The notes beneath the pieces were generated by a model that had not been told where the DNA came from, did not search any database, and worked only from the letters and a program-made list of their open reading frames with translations. A stretch of 64,000 nt of DNA from Bugulina stolonifera (lineage: Eukaryota; Bryozoa; Gymnolaemata; Cheilostomatida; Bugulidae), in contig OW285189.1 in NCBI GenBank assembly GCA_935421135.1, positions 25,112,298-25,176,297 of the forward strand, given 5' to 3'. This document shows, piece after piece, positions 53,801 through 63,200 of this stretch. The first letter of the stretch is position 1; every line of letters begins with the position of its first letter. A program made the translations under genes and the position numbers.

Positions 53801-55828
53801 CTATTCATACTACATGTATATTATATGTAGTAACAGGGGTGGATCTATACGTACTACATGTATATTATATGTAGTAACAGGGGTGGATCTATACGTACTA
53901 CATGTATATTATATGTAGTAACAGGGGTTGATCTATACGTACTACATGTATATTATGTGTAGTAACAGGGGTTGCTCTATTCATACTACATGTATATTAC
54001 ATGTAGTAACAGGGGTGGATCTAGCTAAACGATTTGAGTAAAATAGCTGGTATGTAGAGAGTCTGCTAACTCCTTTGATGAAGGTTATAATATACCTGTG
54101 TGGTGTGATTACCTTCAGCTCCCCTGGTCAGCTGACGGTCAAGGTCGTAGCCCGAGATCTGGCTCCTGTTCCAAAGCAGTCACAGGAAGCTACCATTGTC
54201 ATTACAGTGAGGAAGAACAGGTTTGCTCCTGCAGCCTCGATCCAACCAGAGACTGTAAATATTGGTGAGTATTTGTCCTCATATTGGAGAATGCTGTTAA
54301 TACATACAATCTAGGTAGCTCTGTGTACACAGGTAGACGGATAGCTCTGTGTACTAACTTCACGTACAACCAAACATCCTGATCAGTGTAGACGAGTGTC
54401 GTACAATGAAACTATTATAATGATGTTATAGTTGTGAAATTTCTGATACAAATCTGCCACACTATTCAACGTAAACATTTTATCTGACACTTAGTAGAAG
54501 TATGTTGTGGTCCTAACAGATCTCAAATCCCATCTCCCAATCACTGAACTCATTATGGGTTGGCACATTCCCCCTTTACACCTGCTATAATGTAATGTTG
54601 TGTATTTTATCAGATACTACAGGTGCGTATCATAATTTGATATTCTTATCAAGTTGTACTTTCAGCTTTTATCTGAGAATCCAAGTGCCACTTTCCTACC
54701 CAATATTTCTTCACTCTAATAATATAATTGTGAAATTGTCAGGGAAAGTTCTCCAGGGGCGATCTTTCATTAGCATATTTTAGGTCTGAATAATATTAAA
54801 AATGAACACTTGGAGGTGCCAGGTATCGATCCCGGTACCTCTCGCATGCTAAGCGAGCGCTCTACCATTTGAGCTACACCCCCCCTGGTGACTCAGCAAG
54901 ATTTCAAATTAAAAAAACAGAAGGTCTGAAAAAGCCGGAGAACTCTGAACAAATTAATTAACGTCTGCGATGACTCTCTCAAGATAAATATCTCGTCACC
55001 ACTTTTTTATACACATCACTCAAATTCTCAGGACATATTGGTTATAGGAGTACGCAACACTGTAGTATCAATAGGGGGTGTAACTCAAATGGTAGAGTAA
55101 TTGCTTAGCATGTATGAGGTAGTGTACTTTCAGATATTTAGTATTATCTCTCTCAAGACAAATCATCTAAGTTCTGAGGTTTGTGTGGAGTTTGATGCGC
55201 TATGCCAAGACTTTTTCCAAGCCTCTTTTAGAAATTAGTTGCTCTGCGGTAGACCCATGTCTACTGTAGACTGTAGACCCATGTCTACAGTAAACTGTAG
55301 ACCCATGTGTACTGTAGACCCATGTCTACTGTAGACTGTAGACCCATGTCTACTGTAGACCCATGTCTACTGTAGACTGTAAACCCATGTCTACTGTAGA
55401 CCCATGTCTACTGTAGACCCATGTCTACTGTAGACCCATGTCTACTGTAGACCCATGTCTACTGTAGACCCATGTCTACTGTAGACCCATGTCTACTGTA
55501 GACCCATGTCTACTGTAGACCCATGTCTACTGTAGACCCATGTCTACTGTAGACCCATGTCTACTGTAGACTGTAGACCCATGTGTGCTGTAGACTGTAG
55601 ACCCATGTGTACTGTAGACCCATGTGTGCTGTAGACTGTAGACCCACGTATACTTACCTACACTAGATTTTACTATACACAGCAACACAACTTATGTCTG
55701 TTTAGAGATATATTATAATAGCTAATGTACATAAAACCAATGGTAACTGCTTTACTGTACAGACTAAGAACATGTAGTTACTTCACCAGTACTTCATCCA
55801 TATCCACATCATACATATTCTGTAATGA

Positions 55829-55863
<35 letters not shown>

Positions 55864-58800
55864 TAATCTCATCTCTATATTTTGAATGTGGTTGACAGAT
55901 GGTGGAGTAGTCGTAGGCACCTCCGTAGCCAGAGTTGTGGCAACAGATCAGGATGAGACTCCATTTAACAGTCTGAAGTACGAGCTGACGGGAGACGGCA
56001 GTGCCACTGTCTTCTTCAATGTAGACTCTAATGGGAATATCTTAGTGAAAAACTCATTGTCAGCCGACACTCGTACTCAGTACAACCTGCGTGTACTTGT
56101 CACTGACTCGGGAAGACCACCCAAGAGAGCAGTGGCCACGGCCACTATCTACCTCACTAAGAACAGGTACTTGTGTTTAGTGCATCATGGGATAGTATAT
56201 TCTACATTGTATGTAATGAATGAGATATATCAGAGATAGACTACCTGTGGATACATTACAAATTTCAAACTTTAAAAGGTCAAAGTAACGTTGGTATTAC
56301 TCTCTATCATTTTTGTAGATTCGCCCCAGTTATAACAGGTCGGAGGAGTGTGACTATCGATGAAAATCAGGCACTAGGTGAAGAGATTCTAAGGCTAACA
56401 GGATATGACAATGATACTGCATCACCCAATAATCAGTTTGTATTTGAGACGACTGGAAGACTAGAGTGGTTTGGTGTCTACTCTAATGGAGGAGTGTACG
56501 TCAAGAGAGTGAGTATAACTAAGCTGTAACAGCAATACTATATTTACCATGGAGTAGCCTACACATACATATACCAGTGGGCTGGAACCTACATTGATGA
56601 CGTAACATGACTATACTATTATTCTGTGATACCAAGTCTACTACTATATGTAGGACCTGAGGCTAGGCACAGAGGGTGTCTACAGATTCAATGTGCAGGC
56701 TAAGGACCTCGGTAGCCCTCCAAAGATATCAGAGATTACGAGAATCACTGTCACTGTGAATCGGAACAATAATGGTCCGTACTTTGTCAATACTCCGTAC
56801 ATTCAGTCCTTGGATAGGAATACATCTGTTGGTAAGTGGAATCTACATGTAAGTTTTCTACATTGGGTAGAATCTAGTTATAATATTGGCCCACGTCTAA
56901 ACGGGATATTGGATGTTTTTGACATGTAATATTTGTGAGCTATAGGTAAAGTCGGGTGAAGTATACTTAGAGTTTTGATTGTAGAATGTTTATTCTATAG
57001 CAGCACAGCACTTCTATGAAATGGAGTTTTGTGGAAACACAACCCAGCCTTGACTTTTATCTTGAGATTATGAGTTTACTCTGTAGAGATGATAAGAAAA
57101 GTAAACGTGCTGATATTATATATTATATCATTCTTTTGAGTACCGTGCTTGGTACTGGCGGCAGCTGTTAGTGAATACAATAGCATAATACACTGCTTGA
57201 AAATGTCAAGTTTGCATTCAGAATATATGTGGGGGTATAGCTCAGTGGTAGAGCAATCGGCTGCAGTCCGATAGGCCCTGGGTTCAACTCCCAGTGCCCC
57301 CTGTTTTGACTAAAGCAACCAAATATTTTTTAGAGTATTTAATAATATACTTCCCAAGCAATAGGCCTACTTGATGTCTAAAGGAGTCTTCGCGACCTCT
57401 TGGACGAACCCGGGTTACAAATAAAAATTGCAAGATGGCCGTCCGACCTAGGCCAGAAGGGCCATTGGCCTGGGAGTTTGCTTGGCTGGACGAAACCATC
57501 TCAAGCTCATCGGCACAGCTGTGTTGTTCGAGTGAAAATAAGGATTTTGCTTTTGGCCAAGGCCGGTGTGTTCACGACTCTGTGGCGGATGTGTGCCGGA
57601 AAATAATTTCGCAAATTGGCCTGGGTCTGAAATTTAGTTCGCAAAGACACCTTAATACTTGTATGGACAGTGTTACAACATTAGTATGTTCAGATGGGGA
57701 TTATTTATCCATTGCTGTTACGATACATACATGTACTATTGTTACAGGAAGTGAGATATATACAGTAAAGGCTGAGGATGATGACACGTCTGCACCATTC
57801 AATACTGTCATATACTCCATCATTGGAGATGAAGGGGTGGCAGGAGTGTTTGTTATTAACCCTAACAATGGGAAGATAACCCTCATATCTTCTCTCCGAA
57901 CTTTGTCTCAGCAAGCATTTTGGGTAAACTCAGTAATAGTTACTCAGTATGTGGGTTACTATAGCATGTGGGTTACTCAGTATGTGGGTTACTCAGTATA
58001 TGGGTCACTCAGTATGTGGGTCACTCAGTATGTGGGTCGCTCAGTATGTGGGTCACTCAGTATATGGGTCACTCAGTATGTGGGTCACTCAGTATGTGGG
58101 TCACTCAGTATGTGGGTCACTCAGTATGTGGGTCACTCAGTATGTGGGTTACTATAGCATGTGGGTTACTCAGTATGTGGGTTACTCAGTATATGGGTCA
58201 CTCAGTATGTGGGTCACTCAGTATGTGGGTCACTCAGTATGTGGGTTACTCAGTATGTGGGTCACTCAGTATATGGGTCACTCAGTATGTGGGTCACTCA
58301 GTATGTGGGTTACTATAGCATGTGGGTTACTCAGTATGTGGGTTACTCAGTATATGGGTCACTCAGTATGTGGGTTACTCAGTATATGGGTCACTCAGTA
58401 TGTGGGTCACTCAGTATATGGGTCACTCAGTATGTGGGTCACTCAGTATGTGGGTCACTCAGTATGTGGGTTACTATAGTATAGTTCGCTGCACTTTAGT
58501 ATGAGATACATATGATGTCATACAGTGACAGGAGTCACAATGCCAGACGTCTATCTTACATTATGATGGTTTATTATATGTTCAGTACAAATGTCAATGT
58601 TACATGGAATGATGCTCTGTGTTTATCAGATTCGAGTTGAGGCTACAGATGGTGGAGCACCGTCACGGTCTGCTGTAGAGTCTGTGTATATCAACGTAAC
58701 ATGTGATGCATCGGTACCTCAAACAGCTCAGCAAGTTCATCTGCTAGAGACAGCACCGGTTGGTAGCTATGCTAACCTTACAGTAAGAGCCGTGTCAGCT

Positions 58801-60222
58801 GATGGGAGGCAGGCACCTGTTGGGAGTGTCACCTTTAGTCTGGAAGATTCTCTCTTCTATGTTACCGCAGATGGTAAGATAGTTGTTGGATGTAACTCTG
58901 TGAGGGGCTGGCACTATGCATATATACATTGTAGTTTGTAGGGCTATGTACTAAAGCCTTCACTGTATATGTATATTATATGTACTAAAGCCTTCACTGT
59001 ATATGTATATTATATGTACTAAAGCCTTCACTCTATATGTATATTATATGTACTAAAGCCTTCACTCTATATGTATATTATATGTACTAAAGCCTTCACT
59101 GTATGTTTTGCAGGTCGACTCATGGTAAGACAACCCTTGCACAGCCGAACAGAGAGTCAGTATTCATTCAATGTTTACATTGTCAACGGATGTGGCTCAG
59201 GATCCAGTTATATTCCAATTACAGTGTTTATCCGCCGGAATCTGCACACACCCATATTCCAGGTATAATGTGAACTTATACTATTCGTACCTAGGAACTA
59301 CAAATTACTGCAATATAAAACATGACACCACTCGCAAGAAGGAATTTGGTTGTAAGGCTTTGTGCACCAGCCTCAGTTCCCTAAGATGTGTAGATGTGTC
59401 AGCTAATCTGCATAACAGCAACAACAAGTTAGCATGGCCGAGTGGTCTAAGGCGCTGGTTTTAGGCACCAGTCCGAAAGGGCGTGGGTTCGAATCCCACT
59501 GCTGCCAAAAGTTTTATTGACATTCTGGTCATTCATTGTACAGTGTAAATATTTTAATCTCATCAAATTTTTGAAATTGTTGCTTTTAGAATGAGCCATA
59601 TGCGATTACTATAAGCGATCGGCACACCGGACCAATCATCACTGTTCTTGCAACAGACGCTGATCGCAATTGGCCATTCAACCTGGTGACCTATGAAATC
59701 ACAGGGTCAACTGGATTATTCAGTGTAGACTCATCTGGAGTTATCAGAGGACATAATCTAGGTGAGTTATCTCCTCTTTATACACAATAGCTGCATGCTT
59801 ACTATCTAGACTTGTCAGAGTTGTGTGCCCTCTCTCTATGGTAGTGCCTATATATACAGGTAATAATAATGATGTAGGCATGTAAACTTGTATGCCTATA
59901 TGGAGTTGTGTGCCCTTGTGTATAATATAGAAGTAGTATGTCCATGTGATGTGCATCTATATGTACAACAGTGTGCTACATGTATGCATGAGTTGTGTGT
60001 TCTCTCTCAGAGTTGTCATACCTTGTCTTATTAGAGTTGTCACACCAGACTTTCTTCTCACTGGAGATTGTGGCTAAAGATGGCGGAGTACCTCAGAAGT
60101 ATGATGTCACCACCGTTCGGATTAACATCACACGTAACAACTACGCACCTATATGGAGGGTGGAGAGTAGAGCATCCCTTACTATACTGGAAACACAACC
60201 TCTTTCTGAATCTATCGACACT
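32811..60222 (+). CDS. Giant cadherin, about 24 extracellular cadherin repeats, 3' end not reached
   Basis: Forty-four exons join in one frame for 7,881 coding bases, 2,627 codons, with no stop. The first exon encodes a signal peptide (MVVYQLLLLSTLGCYLIHA). The rest is a tandem series of cadherin repeats of roughly 100 residues, recognisable by DxD-type motifs (ATDSD, ATDQD), a hydrophobic strand pattern and a proline-containing linker. No EGF, laminin G, membrane or cytoplasmic segment appears, so the gene either continues right of the window or ends in the unread part after 60222. Cadherins are calcium-dependent adhesion receptors; long ones (FAT, Dachsous, CELSR type) act in adhesion and planar polarity. 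The class cannot be set without the C-terminus. Early repeats have canonical linkers, later ones do not. Introns carry tRNA genes, repeats and transposon-like elements. Confidence 0.94.
36454..36525 (+). pseudogene. tRNA-Gln-derived gene with anticodon CAG (Leu) and a weakened acceptor stem
   Basis: The body matches the two tRNA-Gln copies in this window, but the anticodon loop at 36485-36491 reads CTCAGAA instead of CTCTGAA, so the anticodon (36487-36489) is CAG. The 5' acceptor strand AGTTTTA pairs poorly with TGGAACC (one mismatch, two G-U). It fills about half of a 158-bp cadherin intron. Probably a decaying copy; if charged as Gln it would misread Leu CUG codons. Confidence 0.7.
37145..37485. 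repeat. 14-bp minisatellite (CATAGCCCCGTACA), about 24 copies
   Basis: Very homogeneous array in the cadherin intron between exons 7 and 8, ending about 25 bases before the acceptor. Confidence 0.97.
38815..39095. repeat. About 45-bp minisatellite (GAGTTGTCTGCACATACTAC start), 6 copies
   Basis: Starts 25 bases after the donor of cadherin exon 10. Units alternate ATTAGACTAC(C)TATTT and GTTAGACTACTTACATG forms. Confidence 0.93.
39800..40185. repeat. 15-bp minisatellite (CAGTCATATTATATA), about 26 copies
   Basis: Fills most of the intron between cadherin exons 12 and 13. Confidence 0.96.
40743..40824 (+). tRNA. tRNA-Leu (AAG)
   Basis: Acceptor stem GGTAGCG/CGCTGCC, D-arm TGGCCGAGCGG, anticodon loop TTAAGGC, long variable arm CTCTTCGGAG and T-arm GGTTCGAATCC are all present. 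Lies in a cadherin intron, same strand; a second copy is at 50519. Confidence 0.97.
41386..41456 (-). tRNA. tRNA-Gln (CTG)
   Basis: The minus strand reads GGTTCCATGG..., anticodon loop CTCTGAA, T-arm GAGTTCAAGTCTC and acceptor GGAACC. It begins only 14 bases after the donor of cadherin exon 14 and runs against the host gene. Confidence 0.95.
42540..42611 (+). tRNA. tRNA-Cys (GCA)
   Basis: Acceptor stem GGGGGTA/TGCCCCC, anticodon loop CTGCAGT and T-arm GGGTTCAACTCCC, followed by a T run suitable for Pol III termination. Cadherin intron after exon 16; identical body at 57231. Confidence 0.96.
42965..43044 (+). tRNA. tRNA-Leu (TAG)
   Basis: Acceptor GGTAGCA/TGCTGCC, anticodon loop TTTAGGC, variable arm CCGAAAGG and T-arm GGTTCGAATCC. 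Same intron as the Cys gene at 42540; close copy at 59428. Confidence 0.96.
44755..44826 (-). tRNA. tRNA-Glu (CTC)
   Basis: The minus strand reads TCCCAGGTGGTCTAGTGGTT, anticodon loop CTCTCAC, T-arm GGGGTTCGATTCCCC and acceptor CTGGGA. Lies in the intron after cadherin exon 20. Confidence 0.96.
46227..46773. mobile_element. Terminal-inverted-repeat element (about 547 bp), MITE-like
   Basis: The left end begins GACCACACTGACGCGA and the right end, on the opposite strand, begins GGCCACACTGACGCGA. Similarity continues for about 40 bases through GCGAAT/GAATTTTG. Inside both ends are further GCGAATTCGC-type palindromes. Flanks are TTA on the left and CTA on the right, which fits a decayed 3-bp TWA target duplication of the PIF/Harbinger type, though class is inference. 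There is no coding frame. Lies in the intron after cadherin exon 23. Confidence 0.85.
47040..47080 (-). pseudogene. tRNA-Glu fragment, 5' half
   Basis: The minus strand resembles the first 40 bases of the tRNA-Glu copies (TTCCAGGGTGGTCTAGTCGTT, then GCGGCACTCTCGC) and stops in the anticodon arm. The T-arm and 3' acceptor are missing. Confidence 0.7.
47193..47264 (+). tRNA. tRNA-Glu (CTC)
   Basis: Same sequence as the minus-strand copy at 44755-44826, here on the plus strand. All arms are intact. Confidence 0.96.
47339..47410 (+). tRNA. tRNA-His (GTG)
   Basis: Acceptor GCCATGA/TCATGGC, anticodon loop TTGTGGC and T-arm AGGTTCGAATCCT. Only His tRNA in the window, 74 bases after the Glu gene. 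Confidence 0.96.
47536..47565 (+). pseudogene. tRNA-Glu fragment, 3' half
   Basis: GTGGCCTGGGTTTGATTCTT followed by CATCGGGGAA resembles the variable loop, T-arm and acceptor end of tRNA-Glu with several changes. No 5' half precedes it. Confidence 0.6.
48608..48700. repeat. (ACATGT)n hexanucleotide repeat, about 15 copies
   Basis: A self-complementary hexamer in pure tandem; this motif is scattered through the whole window. Lies in the intron before cadherin exon 27. Confidence 0.97.
49380..49677. repeat. About 44-bp minisatellite ending at the exon 29 acceptor
   Basis: Units of CATATACACGTACATGTACA followed by TACTTATAATATATATAGTATTG. In the last unit TACTTATAATA becomes TACTTATAG, and this AG is the acceptor of cadherin exon 29 at 49678. 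Confidence 0.92.
49960..50290. repeat. (CTATGGTGGTG)n-type repeat
   Basis: Units of CTATGGTG and CTGCAGCGCTATGGTGGTG in the intron after cadherin exon 29. All frames open through low complexity; not coding. Confidence 0.93.
50519..50600 (+). tRNA. tRNA-Leu (AAG)
   Basis: Identical body to the copy at 40743. It is followed 154 bases later by a Gln gene on the other strand, the same neighbour order as at 40743-41456. Confidence 0.97.
50755..50825 (-). tRNA. tRNA-Gln (CTG)
   Basis: Same body as the copy at 41386-41456, with anticodon loop CTCTGAA on the minus strand. Lies in the intron after cadherin exon 29. Confidence 0.95.
53800..54015. repeat. About 43-bp minisatellite (GTGGATCTATACGTACTACA start), 5 copies
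   Basis: Begins about 15 bases after the donor of cadherin exon 35. Each unit has an internal near-palindrome TACTACATGTATATTATATG followed by TAGTA. Confidence 0.93.
54811..54883 (-). tRNA. tRNA-Ala (AGC)
   Basis: The minus strand reads GGGGGTGTAGCTCAAATGGT, anticodon loop TTAGCAT, T-arm CGGGATCGATACCTG-type and acceptor CACCTCC. The T-loop is slightly unusual, but all four arms fold. Confidence 0.92.
55074..55130 (+). pseudogene. tRNA-Ala fragment
   Basis: GGGGGTGTAACTCAAATGGT followed by a degraded anticodon arm that still has TTAGCAT; the T-arm and 3' acceptor are absent. Probably a broken copy of the Ala gene 190 bases away on the other strand. Confidence 0.75.
55245..55650. repeat. 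17-bp minisatellite (CTGTAGACCCATGTCTA), over 20 copies
   Basis: Array of TGTAGACCCATGTCTAC units with occasional extra CTGTAGA. Lies in the intron before cadherin exon 37. A separate (AAGT)n run is at about 55833-55862. Confidence 0.95.
57231..57302 (+). tRNA. tRNA-Cys (GCA)
   Basis: Identical body to the copy at 42540. Lies in the intron after cadherin exon 39, upstream of the second inverted-repeat element copy. Confidence 0.96.
57382..57652 (+). mobile_element. Dispersed inverted-repeat element, copy 2 (271 bp)
   Basis: Opposite-orientation relative of 18549-18815. The ends are AGGAGTCTTCGCGA and the complement of AGGTGTCTTTGCGA, with TAA on both sides as a possible target duplication. 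It is GC-rich and holds an open frame (MAVRPRPEGPLAWEFAW) similar to that in copy 1. It lies between the Cys tRNA and cadherin exon 40. Confidence 0.75.
57940..58480. repeat. 16-bp minisatellite (CTCAGTATGTGGGTCA), over 30 copies, with higher-order structure
   Basis: Units vary (GTCA/GTTA, TGTGGG/TATGGG), and GGGTTACTATAGCATGTGGG interruptions recur, showing amplification of multi-unit blocks. Begins about 20 bases after the donor of cadherin exon 40. Confidence 0.96.
58940..59113. repeat. 34-bp minisatellite running into the exon 42 acceptor
   Basis: Units TATGTACTAAAGCCTTCACT followed by GTATATGTATATTA; the final unit changes after CACTGTATG into TTTTGCAG, the acceptor of cadherin exon 42 at 59114. 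Confidence 0.92.
59428..59507 (+). tRNA. tRNA-Leu (TAG), one acceptor mismatch
   Basis: Matches 42965-43044 except that the 5' acceptor strand is GTTAGCA, which breaks the second pair with TGCTGCC. The anticodon loop TTTAGGC and T-arm are intact. Function is uncertain. Confidence 0.85.
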
Positions 60223-63200
60223 GTAAGTACCGTCTCTACACTGTAAGTATCGTCTTGTCACTAACTAATATACATATTTACGTATTAAAGGATCCCTCTC
60301 ACTAATTACCCTGCTCAGCAAATCTAGTTTTGTGTCAAAATGAAGGCAGCAGCAAAGTCATGTGTTTCAGAGTTGTGCTCTCAACATATTTCTCCTTCCC
60401 ATGATGCATCGCGCGATGCGCTAAAGTGCTGCCCTAGGACGAATTTTTGATGAAGACACCCTAAACGGCACTTTTTTTATATAAGTTGTATAGAGAGAGG
60501 TTTAGTTTTTTGCAAATATTTTCAAAAGTAGCCTGAAATATGCAAAAATAATCCATGGGCATATACTACTTGCAACCATGCACCCTTCAATTTATATTAC
60601 ACCCTTGAAAGAAGTTTTATTTTTATAGCTGCCATTGTTTATTCGAAACTATGGATTATCATACTAATATCAAATTTTATAAACAAACCAAAGTCACATG
60701 ACCATGCTAGCGGTCTGCACGTGGTATTTTGTTTACAATACAATTGATCACAGAGTTATTGCAAGTACCAAGATTAGATACTGTACTATCTATCTCCGTT
60801 CATGTCTATGGGTTGAGTTGAAAATTCATAGTACACAGAAACGCTAAGAATGGCATTCGAAAGTTGGATTTTCATTTCATAAATTTCATTTTCTGAAAAA
60901 CATGAGCTTAGTTTATGGCCAGATTGTCAGCCATCACAATACTCAGCATGAGCATGGTAAGCATTTAATATATGTACTCATTTTTATTTATTTTGTTTAA
61001 AAAACAAACAAATGACTAAGATTGAAATTAAATATTAAATATTAAATAAATAATTAATAAAATTGGATAACTTTTAACACAAAAGTAAGTCATATGATTA
61101 TTATATTTCATATTATTATAACATTAGTTGGGCTATATGATGTGATATAGTTATAATAATCTAAGTGATTATGATTTTAACATATTTATATTACAATACT
61201 GTGAAACTAAATTTTAATATTGAATATAATATTCAATTGAGTTTTGACAATGAACTTTACAAAAATGTGAAGTTATTGTATTGTAATTGTTGTATTAAAT
61301 TAATAAATTTAAAATAAGTCTTTACATCTACAATATGCATATTCAAATACAATTTACAATACACATATTCTGCGAAAATATAGTTAGTTGATTCATTTAG
61401 CCAAGCAAAATTTGGATGTAAATACAAACAATAATTCTATCATAAATTTATTTCTAAAATAATCAATTGATTGATCTGGTCTATTCAAGATATTTGAATT
61501 ACTGTATTTAGTTTATTCACTCTTTTAACCCCCCCCCCCCCCCCCGGCTAAATCTAAAAAGTTGGTGGGACCTGATACTAACTTCATTAGACACAAATTC
61601 ACCTCTCTAATGCAGCTGAGCTAACCTAGTGTACTTTTATTTATGTCCACATGGTCAAAATTTTTTTTTGATTAAAACAGCCACGCTTCATTTCTAAAGA
61701 ATTTTATGTTTTTATTGTATTTGTATCTTACGATATACTCACTGTGTTGATTACAGACTAGTTCCAATGCAGTCAGCAAGTAACTTTCCTGACATCGATA
61801 AAGACATAGTTGCATTTGATTGTTTGCTGAAAGGAAGGAATGATCTGGTGAGCAGGGTAAAGACGCACACTCACCTTTGATGAAGAATTTGTAAATCGAA
61901 TGCCAACCGCAATTTCTACATCCAGTTCTTTCTACTGGTAGGTGTTTATAATTTGTTATGTAGCTCATTACAATATAGCACTAAAACCTTCTTCTTGAAT
62001 TAAATTTATGCACAAACTTATAAACTCATTGAGGTAGATTTCATCAGTCTATTCTTGCAAAATGTGAAATACACAATCATGCTTTAGCTAACAAAACCGA
62101 CAACCTATGCGATTTAGGAGGTTTGAATTCCGAAGAAGGTCTTCCTTCTGTACCATATTGAACTATAATAATATCCAGCTCTAGGAGCCGTGGAGGCCCC
62201 TCGACTAGCTCTGCTATTGGGCAGCCATGTTAAAGAATTGTGTTTGGCGCCATAAATATTATATTGCTATCATTATTTTTTAGCACAGTGAGATTCCAAA
62301 GCTGTATGAAAGAAGGGGAACCTAGCTAGACCAATTCCATGCTACCAGACACTGGCGTGGAAATTCAAACTATTCTACAGCTTGCACTATATCATCTTTA
62401 TCTTCAGTGTTGGAAAAAGCATAGGTAAGTGTTGTAGCAGTAATATGTTATGTACATCAACTTGGTTATCAGTACTAGTACTCCGGCATCAGCTATTCAA
62501 CAGGGTGGAAAATTCTGTTGTGGGAGTTGAACCCAACCATTGATGTTTTTTCTTCGGAATAGCAATATAATTTTGGTAAGGGTCACAACCATTTTTCTTA
62601 ATAAAATGCTCTACATTTTGAATTGCAGATAATACACATTGGATTGCAAAAGAAGTGTTCTAAATGTACATTTCACCCGTACTCCAAGAGGTTTCCTCAT
62701 CAAGTAACTATGTAAAAGGTGAAGCGTTATAGTGCCTCAGCATTCAAGGTGAACGATTACGATTGAAAACAAACTTCTGCTGGCGCCCTACATGGACTGT
62801 GTATCTCATTATGACTTAATTCTGCCCACAATGTATATTATACATACACTGTTCATGTTCAATACTTTACACATGTATTTTACCCTGGTTTCCGCTGTTT
62901 TCATTGTTGTATTTTGTTATAAACAGATAAGGTAAATCAACAATAAATGTTTCAAGATATTGAAGTTGAATAGTCATTTGATGTTCTCATATTTAATAAC
63001 TAAGAATGACGATTACATTTTCAGAGAGTACGACAGACCAAATCATTTCAAACATTTTTGTTGAAATGTGCATGCATCATAGTCAGGCGGATTTATACAT
63101 GTACACGTGATTCCATGGCTATTGATTTTAGTCTCCAGCACTTTGCCAAAAGTATACTAACAGGCCTAAATCAATCTTGCAATCATAGCTCAGTGTCATA

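Larger units (their letters stand above)
52035..60222 (+). other. Cadherin gene, exons 32-44: further RN-type repeats up to the last visible exon
   Basis: Exons: 52035-52247, 52717-52878, 53094-53346, 53630-53780, 54119-54264, 55899-56166, 56319-56508, 56654-56831, 57748-57923, 58630-58873, 59114-59262, 59590-59761 and 60035-60222. Linkers are VIRNKFAPTF, MEENLFTPVI, VRKNRFAPAA, LTKNRFAPVI, VNRNNNGPYF, TCDASVPQT, IRRNLHTPIF and ITRNNYAPIW. The last exon ends in phase 0 at a GTAAGT that is itself duplicated 18 bases downstream. No later exon is evident. Confidence 0.88.

Noticed and set aside
57949..58504. Overlapping repeat proteins with SVCGSLSMWVTQ-type units
   Set aside because: A 16-bp minisatellite open in all three frames; it lies between cadherin exons 40 and 41, which join in phase without it.
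61672..61968. 98-codon minus-strand frame with CRNCGW
   Set aside because: The two cysteines suggest a metal-binding motif, but the frame crosses a good GTGAGT donor and no partner exon was found; kept only as a possible exon.
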